A stretch of DNA of 45,561 bases from NCBI GenBank assembly GCA_031277885.1, contig JAITLM010000117.1:1-45561 (forward strand), given 5' to 3'. This document shows positions 1 through 7,801 of this stretch, piece by piece. The stretch is from Microbacterium sp. (GTDB taxonomy: Bacteria > Actinomycetota > Actinomycetes > Actinomycetales > Microbacteriaceae). Within the stretch, counting starts at the first letter, position 1; the number at the start of each line of letters is the position of its first letter. Made by a program: the position numbers and the translations under genes. Under the pieces are notes generated by a model that saw only the letters and a list, made by a program, of their open reading frames with translations, was not told the DNA's origin and did no database searches.

Positions 1-179
1 CGGGCGGCGATCTCCTCCGCGACACGCTGCGCGGCCCCGAGCTGCGCGTCCCGCAACGCCTGGAACCGGATGATCGTCGCCTCCGCCGCGGCCACACCCT
101 CCCTCAACAGGCGCAGCACCGTGACCGGATCCACCGGGTCGACCCCGGGATCCACCACCGCACCCCCCGTGTTCCTCAT
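1..179 (-). CDS. N-terminal fragment, probable DUF222/HNH endonuclease-type protein
   Basis: This is a minus-strand open frame that runs off the left edge of the window; only about 59 codons are visible. The ATG at 179 gives a protein beginning MRNTGGAVVDPG, followed by a helical stretch containing IIRFQALRDAQLGAAQ and VAEEIAAR. That alanine/arginine-rich helical start is typical of the actinobacterial 13E12-repeat / DUF222 family, whose members usually carry a C-terminal HNH nuclease motif. The HNH part would lie outside the window, so the family call rests on the N-terminus alone. The reading frame has no stop and its codon use matches the neighbours. A palindromic repeat lies upstream of this gene at 255-304. 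Confidence 0.5.
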   Translation of the reverse strand, partial: MRNTGGAVVDPGVDPVDPVTVLRLLREGVAAAEATIIRFQALRDAQLGAAQRVAEEIAA

Positions 180-254
180 GAGTCAAGTCAACACGGGACC
201 ACCGACATTCCCACCCCGAATTCACCAGATCAGCGCAACAAACCTTTCCAATCG

Positions 255-304
255 GAGTCGTCCCTGTCAGAGGACGCCATAGCGTGCGCTGACAGGGACG
301 ACTC
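255..304. repeat. 50-base palindromic repeat, copy 1
   Basis: Two perfect 16-base arms (255-270, GAGTCGTCCCTGTCAG, and its reverse complement at 289-304) flank an 18-base centre that itself contains ACGC/GCGT. The same arm-centre-arm design (16-18-16) occurs twice more at 39171-39220 and 39244-39293. It lies in the 222-base gap between two minus-strand genes. It could act as a terminator there, but the other copies lie between divergent genes, so a dispersed REP-like element is the better description. Nothing else is recognisable in 180-401. Confidence 0.85.
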
Positions 305-401
305 TGAGATGGAAGGCCTCGGCGAGCCCGCTGAGCGCGGTGAGCGCCGCGAGCCCGGCGGACCGGCGGACCCGCTGAGCGCGGCGGGCCCGACGAGTCG
401 A

Positions 402-1637
402 TCACACGCGGGCGTCCTGCCGCGGGATCCACACCTGCTTGATGATGATGAGGATCGACGCGGTCACCGGGACGGCGATGAGCGCGCCGAGCAGGCCGAG
501 CAGCGTGCCGCCGACGAGGGCGCCGATCACGACGAGGGATCCGGGGATGGAGATCGCACGGTTCATCACGCGCGGGGTGATGACGTATGCCTCCACCTGC
601 ATGTAGACGAGGTAGATGAGCGCGAAGATCAGCGCCATCAGGGGCGAGCTGAACAGGGCGATGCCGGTGCCGATGATCCAGAACAGGATCGGACCGACGA
701 GCGGGATCATCGTGATGAGGAAGGCCACGGTCGCCATCAGGGGCGGGAAAGGAAGTCCGAGCACGAGGTAGAGCACGAAGACGAGGGCCGCGTTGATGAG
801 CGCGAGCACGACCATGCCCATCACATAGCCGCCGACGGAGTCGGTGATCTGGGTGGTGATCCGGGAGACGTTCTTGCGGTCGCGTGCGGGCGCGAGCTGC
901 AGCAGGCCGCTCTTCATCGACGGGAGCGTGGCGAGGAAGTACAGCGTGAGGACGATGACGATGAGGCCGCCGGAGATGCCGGTCGCGATCGCCGCACCGA
1001 CCTGCAGCGCCGCGTTGCCGACCTGCAGGGCGCCGCCGCCGAGCTGCATGAGCTTGTTCGGGTCGCTGAGGAACTTCTGCACCTCGCCCATGAGGTCGCT
1101 CACGCCGCCGCCGAACTGCCCCTGGATCCAGCGGTACAGATCGCTGTGCAGGAACTCCTGGATCGTCGCGGGGATGGACTTGACGAACTCCGCGATCTGC
1201 GTGACCACGACGGGGACGATCGCCAGGATGACGAGCACGAGCGCGATCGCGAACCCGACGATCACGATCACGACCGACCAGGCGCGCGAGGCGCCGCGCC
1301 GCTCCAGCCACCGGACGGCCGGGTCGAGGCCGAGCGCGGCGAAAAGCGCGAACGCGATGTAGATGAGCACGGTGGACAGGCTCGTCAGGGCGAGCCCGAG
1401 GAGGATCGCGGCGAGACCGCCCAGGGTGACGAGGAAGCCGAACGCGAACGGACGGTCGATCCGGGTCCAGAACGAGGCGCGCGGCGTGCCCGGCTCCGCG
1501 ACCGGCCGGGGCCTGTAGCCGCCCTCGGCGTCGTCGTCGGCCGCGATGGTGTCGGCCTGGGCCGTCGTGGCAGCGCGTTCGGCGTCCTCGGCCTCTGCGA
1601 CTGCGCTGTTGTCGAGCCCGGAATCGTCGCTGGTCAT
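402..1637 (-). CDS. AI-2E family transporter (PerM-like permease)
   Basis: This 411-residue polytopic membrane protein belongs to the AI-2E / PerM (UPF0118) family. Members have been linked to export of autoinducer-2 or to sodium/proton exchange, so the substrate cannot be named from sequence. The first 55 residues are acidic and disordered. They are followed by paired hydrophobic segments (for example FGFLVTLGGLAAILLGLALT), the amphipathic central region around PATIQEFLHSDLYRWIQ that is typical of the family, and a C-terminal bundle containing FPPLMATVAFLITMIPLVGP and GALVGGTLLGLLGALIAVP. Length is normal for the family. The ATG at 1637 follows a weak GTGAAG ribosome site. It diverges from the chorismate mutase gene and appears monocistronic. 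Confidence 0.92.
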   Translation of the reverse strand: MTSDDSGLDNSAVAEAEDAERAATTAQADTIAADDDAEGGYRPRPVAEPGTPRASFWTRIDRPFAFGFLVTLGGLAAILLGLALTSLSTVLIYIAFALFAALGLDPAVRWLERRGASRAWSVVIVIVGFAIALVLVILAIVPVVVTQIAEFVKSIPATIQEFLHSDLYRWIQGQFGGGVSDLMGEVQKFLSDPNKLMQLGGGALQVGNAALQVGAAIATGISGGLIVIVLTLYFLATLPSMKSGLLQLAPARDRKNVSRITTQITDSVGGYVMGMVVLALINAALVFVLYLVLGLPFPPLMATVAFLITMIPLVGPILFWIIGTGIALFSSPLMALIFALIYLVYMQVEAYVITPRVMNRAISIPGSLVVIGALVGGTLLGLLGALIAVPVTASILIIIKQVWIPRQDARV

Positions 1638-1785
1638 GGCTTCACTTTAGGGGAGGGGCGCGCGCCGCCGGGGGTGCCGATCCCGCGCTTCCGAGGATCC
1701 CGGACGCGTCACGGCGGGTCCGTCCGGGGGTGGGACGAGCTATCGTCGGAGGGATCGCACGTCCGCCGCCCGGTGAGGAGCCCCG

Positions 1786-2082
1786 ATGTCCGCCCCCGAT
1801 CCCCGCACCGAACTGCTGCGACTGCGCGCCAGCATCGACAACATCGACGCCGCGCTCATCTTCATGCTGGCCGAGCGGTTCCGCTGCACGCAGCAGGTCG
1901 GGGTGCTCAAGGCCGAGCACGACATGCCCGCCTCGGATCCCGGCCGCGAGGAGCAGCAGGTCGCACGCCTGCGAGCGCTCGCCGAGGAGGCCCACCTGGA
2001 TCCGGAGTTCGCCGAGAAGTGGTTCAACTTCGTGGTCGCCGAGGTCATCCGGCACCACACCGAGGCCGCCGAGTCGCGCTGA
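1786..2082 (+). CDS. Chorismate mutase (AroQ class)
   Basis: This 98-residue all-helical protein has the AroQ pattern. Helix 1 reads LLRLRASIDNIDAALIFMLAERF, with the conserved first Arg and the I-D-N-I-D motif. It is followed by an Arg/Lys pair (AERFRCTQQVGVLKAEH) and by R-EEQQVARL. The enzyme converts chorismate to prephenate on the way to phenylalanine and tyrosine. The short cytosolic form without signal peptide or fused dehydratase is common in actinobacteria, where it may work in complex with DAHP synthase. The start is well set by GAGGAG six bases before the ATG. It stands alone, with a convergent phosphatase gene 21 bases downstream. Confidence 0.9.
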   Translation: MSAPDPRTELLRLRASIDNIDAALIFMLAERFRCTQQVGVLKAEHDMPASDPGREEQQVARLRALAEEAHLDPEFAEKWFNFVVAEVIRHHTEAAESR

Positions 2083-2103
2083 CCCGGCGGCCCCACCGGC
2101 GGG

Positions 2104-2865
2104 TCAGCCCGCGTAGCTCGTGTCGTTGACGGACAGCACGGTCCAGGATCCGCGCGCGTAGCGGAGCTTGTTGACCGCGCCGTTCTCCATGGCGCCGTCC
2201 ACCGTCGCGCCGAGGGACTCCAGCAGGCACGTGATCGACATCCCGCTCGAGACGGCGAGGATGCTGCCGCCGTTCCGCATCGGCAGCGTGCGATCGGTCG
2301 CGGCCGCGGTGAGCGCATCCTTCATGCGTGCGGCGACCTGGGCCCAGGTCTCCGCGGCGAGGGACTTGTCGGGGTTGCTCGCGACGAACGCGTCGATGAT
2401 GTGCGCGAGCGTGTCGAGAGGGCCTGCGGCGGCGAGCTGCGGGAACGCGGTCGACTGCTTCTCGCCCTCCCAGCCGCCGTACGCGACCTCGCGCAGGCCG
2501 GCGACGCGCGTCGGAGTGAGGGAGGAGCCGGCCGCCGAGAGGATCCCGCTCGCCGTCTCGAAGTGGCGCATCATGTCGGCGGAGTAGGCAGCGTCGAACC
2601 CGCCGATCTCGGCGGCGAGATTGCGACCGACGGCCTCGGCGGTCGCGCGGCCCGCATCGGTGAGCGGCGAATCGGACCAGCCCTGGATCCGGCCCGTCTG
2701 GTTGAGCCAGGTCCTGCCGTGGCGGACGAGGTACACGGTGATGGCGCGGTTGGGCTGTGCGCTCGGTGCGGCGACGGCAGGAGCGGCACCGGCCAGCGCG
2801 AGCGTGCCGGTCAGGGCGGCGCCACCGAGCGAGAGCAGGGCGGTGCGGCGGGAAAGGTCGGGCAT
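2104..2865 (-). CDS. Tat-exported histidine phosphatase family protein
   Basis: A 253-residue protein of the histidine phosphatase (phosphoglycerate mutase-like) superfamily. The N-terminus carries a Tat-type signal (LSRRTALLSLGGAALTGTLALAG) ending near AAPAVAAPSA, so the enzyme should act outside the membrane. The catalytic phospho-histidine motif is VYLVRHGRTWLNQ, followed by GWSDSPLTDAGRATAEAVG. A Glu in VAYGGWEGE and a late SSGMSI segment stand where the second histidine region of the fold lies. The usual late GH dyad is replaced by SSGM, which is odd and may alter activity. The substrate is unknown. AAAGGAG lies close upstream of the ATG at 2865. It is transcribed away from the sugar operon starting at 3054. 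Confidence 0.85.
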   Translation of the reverse strand: MPDLSRRTALLSLGGAALTGTLALAGAAPAVAAPSAQPNRAITVYLVRHGRTWLNQTGRIQGWSDSPLTDAGRATAEAVGRNLAAEIGGFDAAYSADMMRHFETASGILSAAGSSLTPTRVAGLREVAYGGWEGEKQSTAFPQLAAAGPLDTLAHIIDAFVASNPDKSLAAETWAQVAARMKDALTAAATDRTLPMRNGGSILAVSSGMSITCLLESLGATVDGAMENGAVNKLRYARGSWTVLSVNDTSYAG

Positions 2866-2943
2866 GTCATCTCCTTTGATGGGTGGAATCCGAAAGCCAT
2901 ACGGCGTTAAGTATTCGGATGGCGAAAGCCTAGTGGTGTTCGA

Positions 2944-3004
2944 GTTTCGACGGCGCGAGCAGTTTCAGACTTCATGACGGAAAGTGCGCGTTTTGCCGTA
3001 AGAT
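2944..3004 (+). promoter_or_regulatory. Candidate promoter and DeoR-type operator of the amino-sugar operon
   Basis: Two half-sites, GTTTCGACGGCGCGA (2944-2958) and AAAGTGCGCGTTTTG (2981-2995), resemble in inverted orientation the 13-base arms at 6885-6943 just before the DeoR gene. The second shares CGCGCACTTT (reverse complement) exactly with 6885-6902. A possible -10 TAAGAT lies at 2999-3004 with a weak -35 at about 2975-2980, so the right half-site would sit between the promoter elements, a classic repression position. Confidence 0.5.
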
Positions 3005-3053
3005 CAATCACGGTCACGCATTCCCTGTGACTGAAGCCCGCCGAGGAGGACGC

Positions 3054-3968
3054 ATGACCGACCCGAACGAGAACCTCGCCCCCGGCGCCCACATGCGCGC
3101 CGAGCTCGACTCGCAGCCCGAGATGTGGGAGCGCGCGGCCGGCATGACGGCCGAGCAGGCCCTGCTGCCCGCGAAGGGCCAGCGCGTCGCCGTGATCGGC
3201 TGCGGCACGTCGTGGTTCATGGCGCAGTCCTATGCCGCGCTGCGCGAGCGCGCGGGCTTCGGCATCACCGACGCCTACGCCGCGAGCGAGGCGTTCATGG
3301 ACCGCGGCTACGACGCCGTCGTGGCCCTGACCCGCTCCGGCACGACGACCGAGGTGCTCGAGCTCGTCGACGAGCTCACCGGATCCGGATCCGCGCCCCG
3401 CGTCATCGGCGTCATCGGCGATGAGACCTCGCCGCTCGTGGGCATGGTCGACGACGCGATCCTGCTGCCGTTCGCCGATGAGCGGTCCGTCGTGCAGACC
3501 CGCTTCGCGACCACCGCGCTCGCGCTGTTCCGCGCCTCGCTCGGCGAAGACCTCTCCGCCGCCATCGCCGATGCCCGCACCGCGCTCGCCGACGTGGATC
3601 CAACCCTCGCGGGCGCGGACCAGTACACCTTCCTCGGACGCGGATGGACCATCGGGCTCGCCCACGAGGCGGCGCTGAAGATGCGCGAGTCGTCGCAGTC
3701 GTGGACCGAGTCGTACCCGTCCATGGACTACCGCCACGGCCCGATCGCGATCGCCGCCCCCGGCCGCATCACGTGGCAGTTCGGTGCCGCCCCCGAGGGG
3801 CTGGACGCCCAGGTCGCCGCGACCGGCGGCCGCTGGGTGCAGCACGCGATCGACCCGATGGCCGACCTCGCGCGCCTGCACCGCGTCGCGCTCGACCGCG
3901 CTCTGGCCAAGGGGCTCAACCCCGACGAGCCGCGCAACCTCACCCGTTCGGTCATCCTCGAGGACTGA
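3054..3968 (+). CDS. Double-SIS-domain sugar isomerase/deaminase (AgaS-like)
   Basis: A 304-residue cytosolic protein with two SIS (phosphosugar-binding) domains. The first contains VAVIGCGTSWFMAQS and ALTRSGTTTEVLELV. The second contains YTFLGRGWTIGLAHEAALKM and YRHGPIAIA, as in GlmS isomerase halves and AgaS. The glutaminase half of GlmS is absent. With kinases and an aldolase downstream, the likely role is conversion of galactosamine 6-phosphate (or a related amino-sugar phosphate) to the ketose phosphate, releasing ammonia. The ATG at 3054 is preferred over a GTG at 3027 because GAGGAGGA lies four bases before it. First gene of a five-gene operon; the next gene starts nine bases after its stop. 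The exact substrate is an inference. Confidence 0.85.
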   Translation: MTDPNENLAPGAHMRAELDSQPEMWERAAGMTAEQALLPAKGQRVAVIGCGTSWFMAQSYAALRERAGFGITDAYAASEAFMDRGYDAVVALTRSGTTTEVLELVDELTGSGSAPRVIGVIGDETSPLVGMVDDAILLPFADERSVVQTRFATTALALFRASLGEDLSAAIADARTALADVDPTLAGADQYTFLGRGWTIGLAHEAALKMRESSQSWTESYPSMDYRHGPIAIAAPGRITWQFGAAPEGLDAQVAATGGRWVQHAIDPMADLARLHRVALDRALAKGLNPDEPRNLTRSVILED

Positions 3969-3977
3969 GAGCAGGCG

Positions 3978-5033
3978 ATGACGATCCCTTCCGGCGGCGC
4001 CACCGTGGGCGACGCCCGCGCGCACGAAGCGGCGGAAGCCGCCCGTGCCGTGCCCGATGTGGTCACCGATGCCTCGGGGGACCCTCTGGTCCCGCGCCTG
4101 GATCCCGGGACGGCGGCCGAGCTCGGTGCGGGCGCCCCCGTGCTGGCGTTCGACGTGGGCGGCACCGACATCAAGTCGGCCCTGTTCGACGCCGAGGGCG
4201 TCATGCTCGGACTGCGGCGCACGCCGACCCCGGGTCCGGGCGCCGACCTCCCGGAGCGGCTGATCGCCCGGCTGGTCGAGCTCGGTGCGCAGTTGCGCGA
4301 GGAGCATCCCGGGGTGGATCCGGCCGCGGTCGGACTGGTCGTCCCCGGCATCGTCGACGAGGTCGCCGGCGTCGGCGTCTTCGCGAGCAACATGGGCTGG
4401 CGCGATGCGCCGATCCGCGCGCTCGCGGAGGAGGCGTTCGGCCTGCCGGTCGCCTTCGACCACGACGTCCGCACGGGCGGCTGGGCCGAGCACGTGCTCG
4501 GCGGTGCGCGCCCGTATCCGAACTCGATCGTGCTCATCATCGGCACGGGGATCGCCGGGGCGCTGCTCCTCGGCGGCGTGCCGTTCACCTCGGGCGGCTA
4601 TGCCGGCGAGGTCGGCCACTCCCCGGTCGCCGACGAACCGCTGTGCCCGTGCGGCGCGCGCGGCTGCCTCGAGGCGATCGCCTCCGCGGGGGCGATCGCC
4701 CGTCGCTACACCGCGCGCAGCGGGATCGCCGTCGAGGGGGCGAAGGAGGTCATCGCACTCGCCGCGGAGGGCGATGAGGCCGCCGCCGAGGTCTGGGACG
4801 AGGCGCTCGACGCGCTCGCCCTGTCGCTCGCGCAGCTCACCGCCGTCATCGCACCGCAGGCCATCGTGATCGGGGGCGGGCTGTCGCGTGCGGGCGGCGC
4901 ACTGTTCGACGAGCTGGAGACGCGCCTGAGGGCGCGCCTCAGCTTCCACCGCATCCCGGACCTGGTCCCGGCGCAGCTGCTGGGCAACGCGGGGATCCTG
5001 GGCGCGGCCCTGCGCGCGAGGAGTCTCGGATGA
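3978..5033 (+). CDS. ROK family sugar kinase
   Basis: A 351-residue kinase of the ROK family without an N-terminal DNA-binding domain. An unusual Ala-rich extension of about 50 residues precedes the phosphate-binding loop VLAFDVGGTDIKSALFD. The central catalytic region includes ASNMGWRDAPI and FDHDVRTGGWAEH (catalytic Asp in FDHD). The ROK zinc motif is present as CPCGARGCLEAIAS. Family members phosphorylate the 6-hydroxyl of hexoses or N-acetylhexosamines. In this operon it would make the amino-sugar 6-phosphate used by the SIS enzyme, replacing the PTS that does this in enteric Aga systems. It follows the SIS gene by nine bases and its stop overlaps the next start (ATGA). Confidence 0.88.
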   Translation: MTIPSGGATVGDARAHEAAEAARAVPDVVTDASGDPLVPRLDPGTAAELGAGAPVLAFDVGGTDIKSALFDAEGVMLGLRRTPTPGPGADLPERLIARLVELGAQLREEHPGVDPAAVGLVVPGIVDEVAGVGVFASNMGWRDAPIRALAEEAFGLPVAFDHDVRTGGWAEHVLGGARPYPNSIVLIIGTGIAGALLLGGVPFTSGGYAGEVGHSPVADEPLCPCGARGCLEAIASAGAIARRYTARSGIAVEGAKEVIALAAEGDEAAAEVWDEALDALALSLAQLTAVIAPQAIVIGGGLSRAGGALFDELETRLRARLSFHRIPDLVPAQLLGNAGILGAALRARSLG

Positions 5034-6007
5034 TCGTCACCGTCACGCCGAATCCTGCGCTGGATCTCACCTGGCACGTCGATCGGATAGTGCCGGGCGG
5101 GACGCATCGCGCCGACACCGGCGTCGCTCGGGCGGGCGGCAAGGGCCTGAACGTCGCGCGGGTGGCGCATGCGCAGGGGGCTGTCGTCCTCGCTCTCGCG
5201 ACCTCGGGCGGGGAGACCGGCGCCGAGTTCGCCGCCGAGCTGGCCTCCTCTCCGGTCCCGCACGAACTCGTCCCCGTCGAGGGCGCGACCCGGCGCAGCG
5301 TCGCCCTGGTCGACGAGCATCTCGGCGACACCACGATCGTGAACGAGCGCGGCATCAACCCGACGGTGCAGGAGTGGGACGCGCTGAAGGCCGCCGTGGT
5401 GCGTGCGCTGAGTGCTTCGACGGCCGAGGCGTCGAAGCCCGTCCTCGTGCTCTCCGGATCCCTGCCTCCCGGCGCGCCCGACGACCTGCTGCCGGCGCTC
5501 ATCCGGATCGGTCGCGACGCCGGCGCGATCGTGATCGCCGACACGTCCGGGCCGGCGCTGCTGGCCGCCGCCGAGGCCGGCGCGACCGTGCTCAAGCCCA
5601 ATGCCGCCGAACTCGCCGAAGCCACCGGCATCGCGGACCCCATCGCCGGGGCGTGCGAACTGCTGCACCGCGGAGCCTCTCTGGTCCTGCTCTCCCGCGG
5701 GGCGGACGGGATGCTGGCGGTCACCGCGGACGAGGTCGTCCGCGCCCGGCTCGCCCACCCCCTCGCCGGCAACCCGACCGGTGCCGGCGACGCCGCGGTC
5801 GCAGCGGTCGCCGTGCTGATGGCGCAGGGCGAGAAGGATCCGACCGCGCTGCTGCGCCGGGCGACCGCCTGGTCCGCCGCCGCGGTGCTGATGCCCCTCG
5901 CCGGCGAGATCCACCCGACCTGGCCCGACCTCGAGTCCTCCCTGCTCATCGACAGCCCGTCTCTGACGGCGCTGAGCCGACCGTCCACCGAAAGGACACC
6001 CCGATGA
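5030..6007 (+). CDS. PfkB-family hexose-phosphate kinase (1-phosphofructokinase / tagatose-6-phosphate kinase type)
   Basis: A 325-residue ribokinase-superfamily enzyme. It starts MIVTVTPNPALDLTWHV, the usual opening of 1-phosphofructokinase and LacC-type kinases. It carries the GGKGLNVARV motif and the second PfkB signature NPTGAGDAAVAA, whose Asp (about residue 254) is the catalytic base. It uses ATP to phosphorylate a ketohexose phosphate at C1 or C6. Between a SIS isomerase and a class II aldolase, tagatose 6-phosphate to tagatose 1,6-bisphosphate is the most consistent reaction. Fructose 1-phosphate kinase is possible but no fructose PTS is nearby. Both ends overlap neighbours by four bases, indicating translational coupling. 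Confidence 0.87.
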   Translation: MIVTVTPNPALDLTWHVDRIVPGGTHRADTGVARAGGKGLNVARVAHAQGAVVLALATSGGETGAEFAAELASSPVPHELVPVEGATRRSVALVDEHLGDTTIVNERGINPTVQEWDALKAAVVRALSASTAEASKPVLVLSGSLPPGAPDDLLPALIRIGRDAGAIVIADTSGPALLAAAEAGATVLKPNAAELAEATGIADPIAGACELLHRGASLVLLSRGADGMLAVTADEVVRARLAHPLAGNPTGAGDAAVAAVAVLMAQGEKDPTALLRRATAWSAAAVLMPLAGEIHPTWPDLESSLLIDSPSLTALSRPSTERTPR

Positions 6008-6873
6008 CCCTCGTCTCCGCCCGCGACCTCGTGCACGACGCGTCCCGCCGCGGCACCGGCGTCGGCGCGTTCAACGTGATCCACCTGGAGACGGCCGAGG
6101 CCCTGGTCGCCGCATCCGCCCAGGCCGAGCTGCCGGTGATCCTGCAGATCTCGCAGAACTGCGCCGACTACCACGGCGGCCTCGAGCCGATCGCGCTCGC
6201 GACCCTCGCGGTCGCCCGGCGCGCCGCCACCCCGGTCGCCGTGCACCTCGACCACGCCGAGCGTCCGGAGCTCGTGGACGAGGCGATCGGTCTGGGCTTC
6301 GGCTCCGTCATGTTCGACGGAGGCGCGCTCGACTACGCCGAGAACGTCGCGCTCACCGCGCAGGTCGTCGAGCGCGCCCACGCCGCCGAGGTGTACGTGG
6401 AGGGCGAGCTCGGCGAGGTCGGCGGCAAGGACGGCGCGCACGCGCCGGGTGTCCGCACGGATCCGCAGGAGGCGCGGGCCTTCGTCGCGGAGACCGGCGT
6501 CGACGCCCTCGCCGTGGCGGTCGGATCCTCGCATGCGATGACCGACCAGACCGCGGTGCTCGACCTCGACCTCATCGGGCGCCTGCGCGAGGCCCTGCGC
6601 GGCGCCGGGGAGGACGGCGTCGACGTGCCGCTCGTGCTGCACGGGTCGAGCGGCGTGCCGGATGACGCGATCGCGGCGGCGGTGCGCGCGGGCATGACCA
6701 AGATCAACGTCTCCACGCATCTGAACGGCTTCTTCACGCGCGCGATCCGGGAGAGGCTCGAGGCGGATCCCCGACTCGTCGACTCCCGGAAGTACCTGGT
6801 CCCCGCCCGCGACGCCGTGGCCGGCGAGGCCGCGCGCCTGCTGCGCCTGTTCGCCGGATCGGACCAGTCGTGA
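6004..6873 (+). CDS. Class II ketose-bisphosphate aldolase (GatY/AgaY type)
   Basis: A 289-residue zinc-dependent aldolase. Visible landmarks are the N-terminal MTLVSARDLVHDASRRG and GVGAFNVIHLET, the zinc-binding VAVHLDHAE, the acidic loop VEGELGEVGGKDG, and the second and third metal/phosphate regions GSSHAM and LVLHGSSGVPDD, followed by GMTKINVSTHL. It splits tagatose or fructose 1,6-bisphosphate into dihydroxyacetone phosphate and glyceraldehyde 3-phosphate, which ends this operon's pathway. Its length fits GatY/AgaY better than the longer glycolytic FbaA form. The ATG at 6004 overlaps the kinase stop. A 91-base gap with an inverted repeat separates it from the regulator gene. Confidence 0.87.
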   Translation: MTLVSARDLVHDASRRGTGVGAFNVIHLETAEALVAASAQAELPVILQISQNCADYHGGLEPIALATLAVARRAATPVAVHLDHAERPELVDEAIGLGFGSVMFDGGALDYAENVALTAQVVERAHAAEVYVEGELGEVGGKDGAHAPGVRTDPQEARAFVAETGVDALAVAVGSSHAMTDQTAVLDLDLIGRLREALRGAGEDGVDVPLVLHGSSGVPDDAIAAAVRAGMTKINVSTHLNGFFTRAIRERLEADPRLVDSRKYLVPARDAVAGEAARLLRLFAGSDQS

Positions 6874-6884
6874 CCGGGTTCCGT

Positions 6885-6943
6885 TTCGAAGCGCGCACTT
6901 TGCCCGATCTTCGGCCGGAATACAGCCATCTGCGCGCTTCGAA
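6885..6943. promoter_or_regulatory. Inverted-repeat operator before the DeoR gene
   Basis: Perfect 13-base arms TTCGAAGCGCGCA (6885-6897) and TGCGCGCTTCGAA (6931-6943) are separated by 33 bases. Related half-sites lie before the first gene of the operon (2944-2995). Two sites in inverted orientation suggest binding of a regulator multimer and autoregulation by the DeoR protein encoded at once downstream. A hairpin in the transcript is also possible. Confidence 0.55.
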
Positions 6944-6964
6944 CGAGGGATCCGGAGACGCCGG

Positions 6965-7741
6965 GTGAACCGGGCGAACCGGCTGACCGCGATCCTCGAC
7001 CTGCTCGCGGCGCGGGGGGACGTCTCGGTCGAGGAGCTCGCGGAGCGCTTCGACGCCTCCGCCGCCACGATCCGCCGCGACCTGGACAGCCTGTCCGAGC
7101 GGCGGCTGCTCACCCGCACGCATGGCGGCGCGGTGGCGCAGTCCGTCGCGTACGAGCTGCCGATCCGGTACAAGAGCCACCAGCGCACCTCGCAGAAGGA
7201 GCGCATCGCACAGGCCGCGTCGGCGCTGGTCGCGCCCGGGACCGTGGTGGGCCTCTCCGGCGGCACCACCACGACGGCGATCGCGACGGCTCTCGCGGCG
7301 AGGGAGGATCTCGCCGATCAGGGGCTCACGGTCGTGACGAACGCCGTCAACATCGCGGCCCAGCTCGCCACCCGCCCCGACATCAAGGTCGTCGTGACCG
7401 GAGGGGTGATCCACTCCCGCAGCTACGAGCTCGTGGGCCCGTTCGTGGAGCAGCTGCTCGCGGGCATCGCGCTCGACATCGCGTTCATCGGCGTGAACGC
7501 CGTGTCCGCGGAGGGCATGGCGAGCACGCACGACGAGCGCGAGGCGGCCGTGAACCGCATGATGGCGAGCCGGGCCCGCCGTGCCGTGATCGTCGCGGAC
7601 TCCTCGAAGATCGGCGCCTCCGCGTTCGCCGCGGTCGGCGGATCCGACCTCTTCCCGACGCTGCTGACCGACGACGGGCTCGCCCCCGCGGACCGCCGCG
7701 CGCTCGCCGGCGCCGGCTTCGACGTCGTCCTCGCGGACTGA
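6965..7741 (+). CDS. DeoR/GlpR family transcriptional regulator
   Basis: A 258-residue repressor. Residues 1-60 form the DeoR winged helix (RLTAILDLLAARGDVSVEEL and ASAATIRRDLDSLSERRLL, then TRTHGGAV). The rest is the sugar-phosphate-binding DeoRC domain (VVGLSGGTTTTAIA, TVVTNAVNIA, VVVTGGVIHSRSYELVGP, IAFIGVNAVS). Family members are usually released from DNA by a phosphorylated sugar made in the pathway they control. The GTG start at 6965 follows GGAG at 6953-6956. As last gene of the amino-sugar operon with similar inverted repeats at both intergenic regions, it is very likely the local repressor (AgaR-like). Confidence 0.9.
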   Translation: MNRANRLTAILDLLAARGDVSVEELAERFDASAATIRRDLDSLSERRLLTRTHGGAVAQSVAYELPIRYKSHQRTSQKERIAQAASALVAPGTVVGLSGGTTTTAIATALAAREDLADQGLTVVTNAVNIAAQLATRPDIKVVVTGGVIHSRSYELVGPFVEQLLAGIALDIAFIGVNAVSAEGMASTHDEREAAVNRMMASRARRAVIVADSSKIGASAFAAVGGSDLFPTLLTDDGLAPADRRALAGAGFDVVLAD

Positions 7742-7748
7742 GCCGACG

Positions 7749-7784
7749 GGGGTCCGCCGCGCGAGGTCCCGGGCGGCGGACCCC
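7749..7784. terminator. Bidirectional hairpin terminator
   Basis: Perfect 12-base arms GGGGTCCGCCGC (7749-7760) and GCGGCGGACCCC (7773-7784) flank a 12-base loop between the convergent DeoR (+) and DyP (-) genes. There is no T-tract, as is common in GC-rich actinobacteria. Confidence 0.75.
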
Positions 7785-7801
7785 TGCCGGGTCTGGTGAC
7801 C

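Noticed and set aside
70..282. Plus-strand 70-codon frame near the left end
   Set aside because: Ser/Thr/Pro-rich translation opposite the more convincing DUF222-like start on the minus strand, and without a ribosome site.
3027..3053. GTG at 3027 as start of the SIS gene
   Set aside because: The nine added residues are not family-like, and the strong GAGGAGGA site fits the ATG at 3054.
2907..4949. Long minus-strand open frame (about 680 codons) opposite the SIS and ROK genes, and similar long frames opposite other genes (309-2129 plus, 37133-39331 plus, 42897-44609 minus)
   Set aside because: In GC-rich DNA antisense frames stay open by composition. These translate to Arg/Asp/His/Gly-rich low-complexity protein without family motifs, and each lies over a gene with clear motifs on the other strand.
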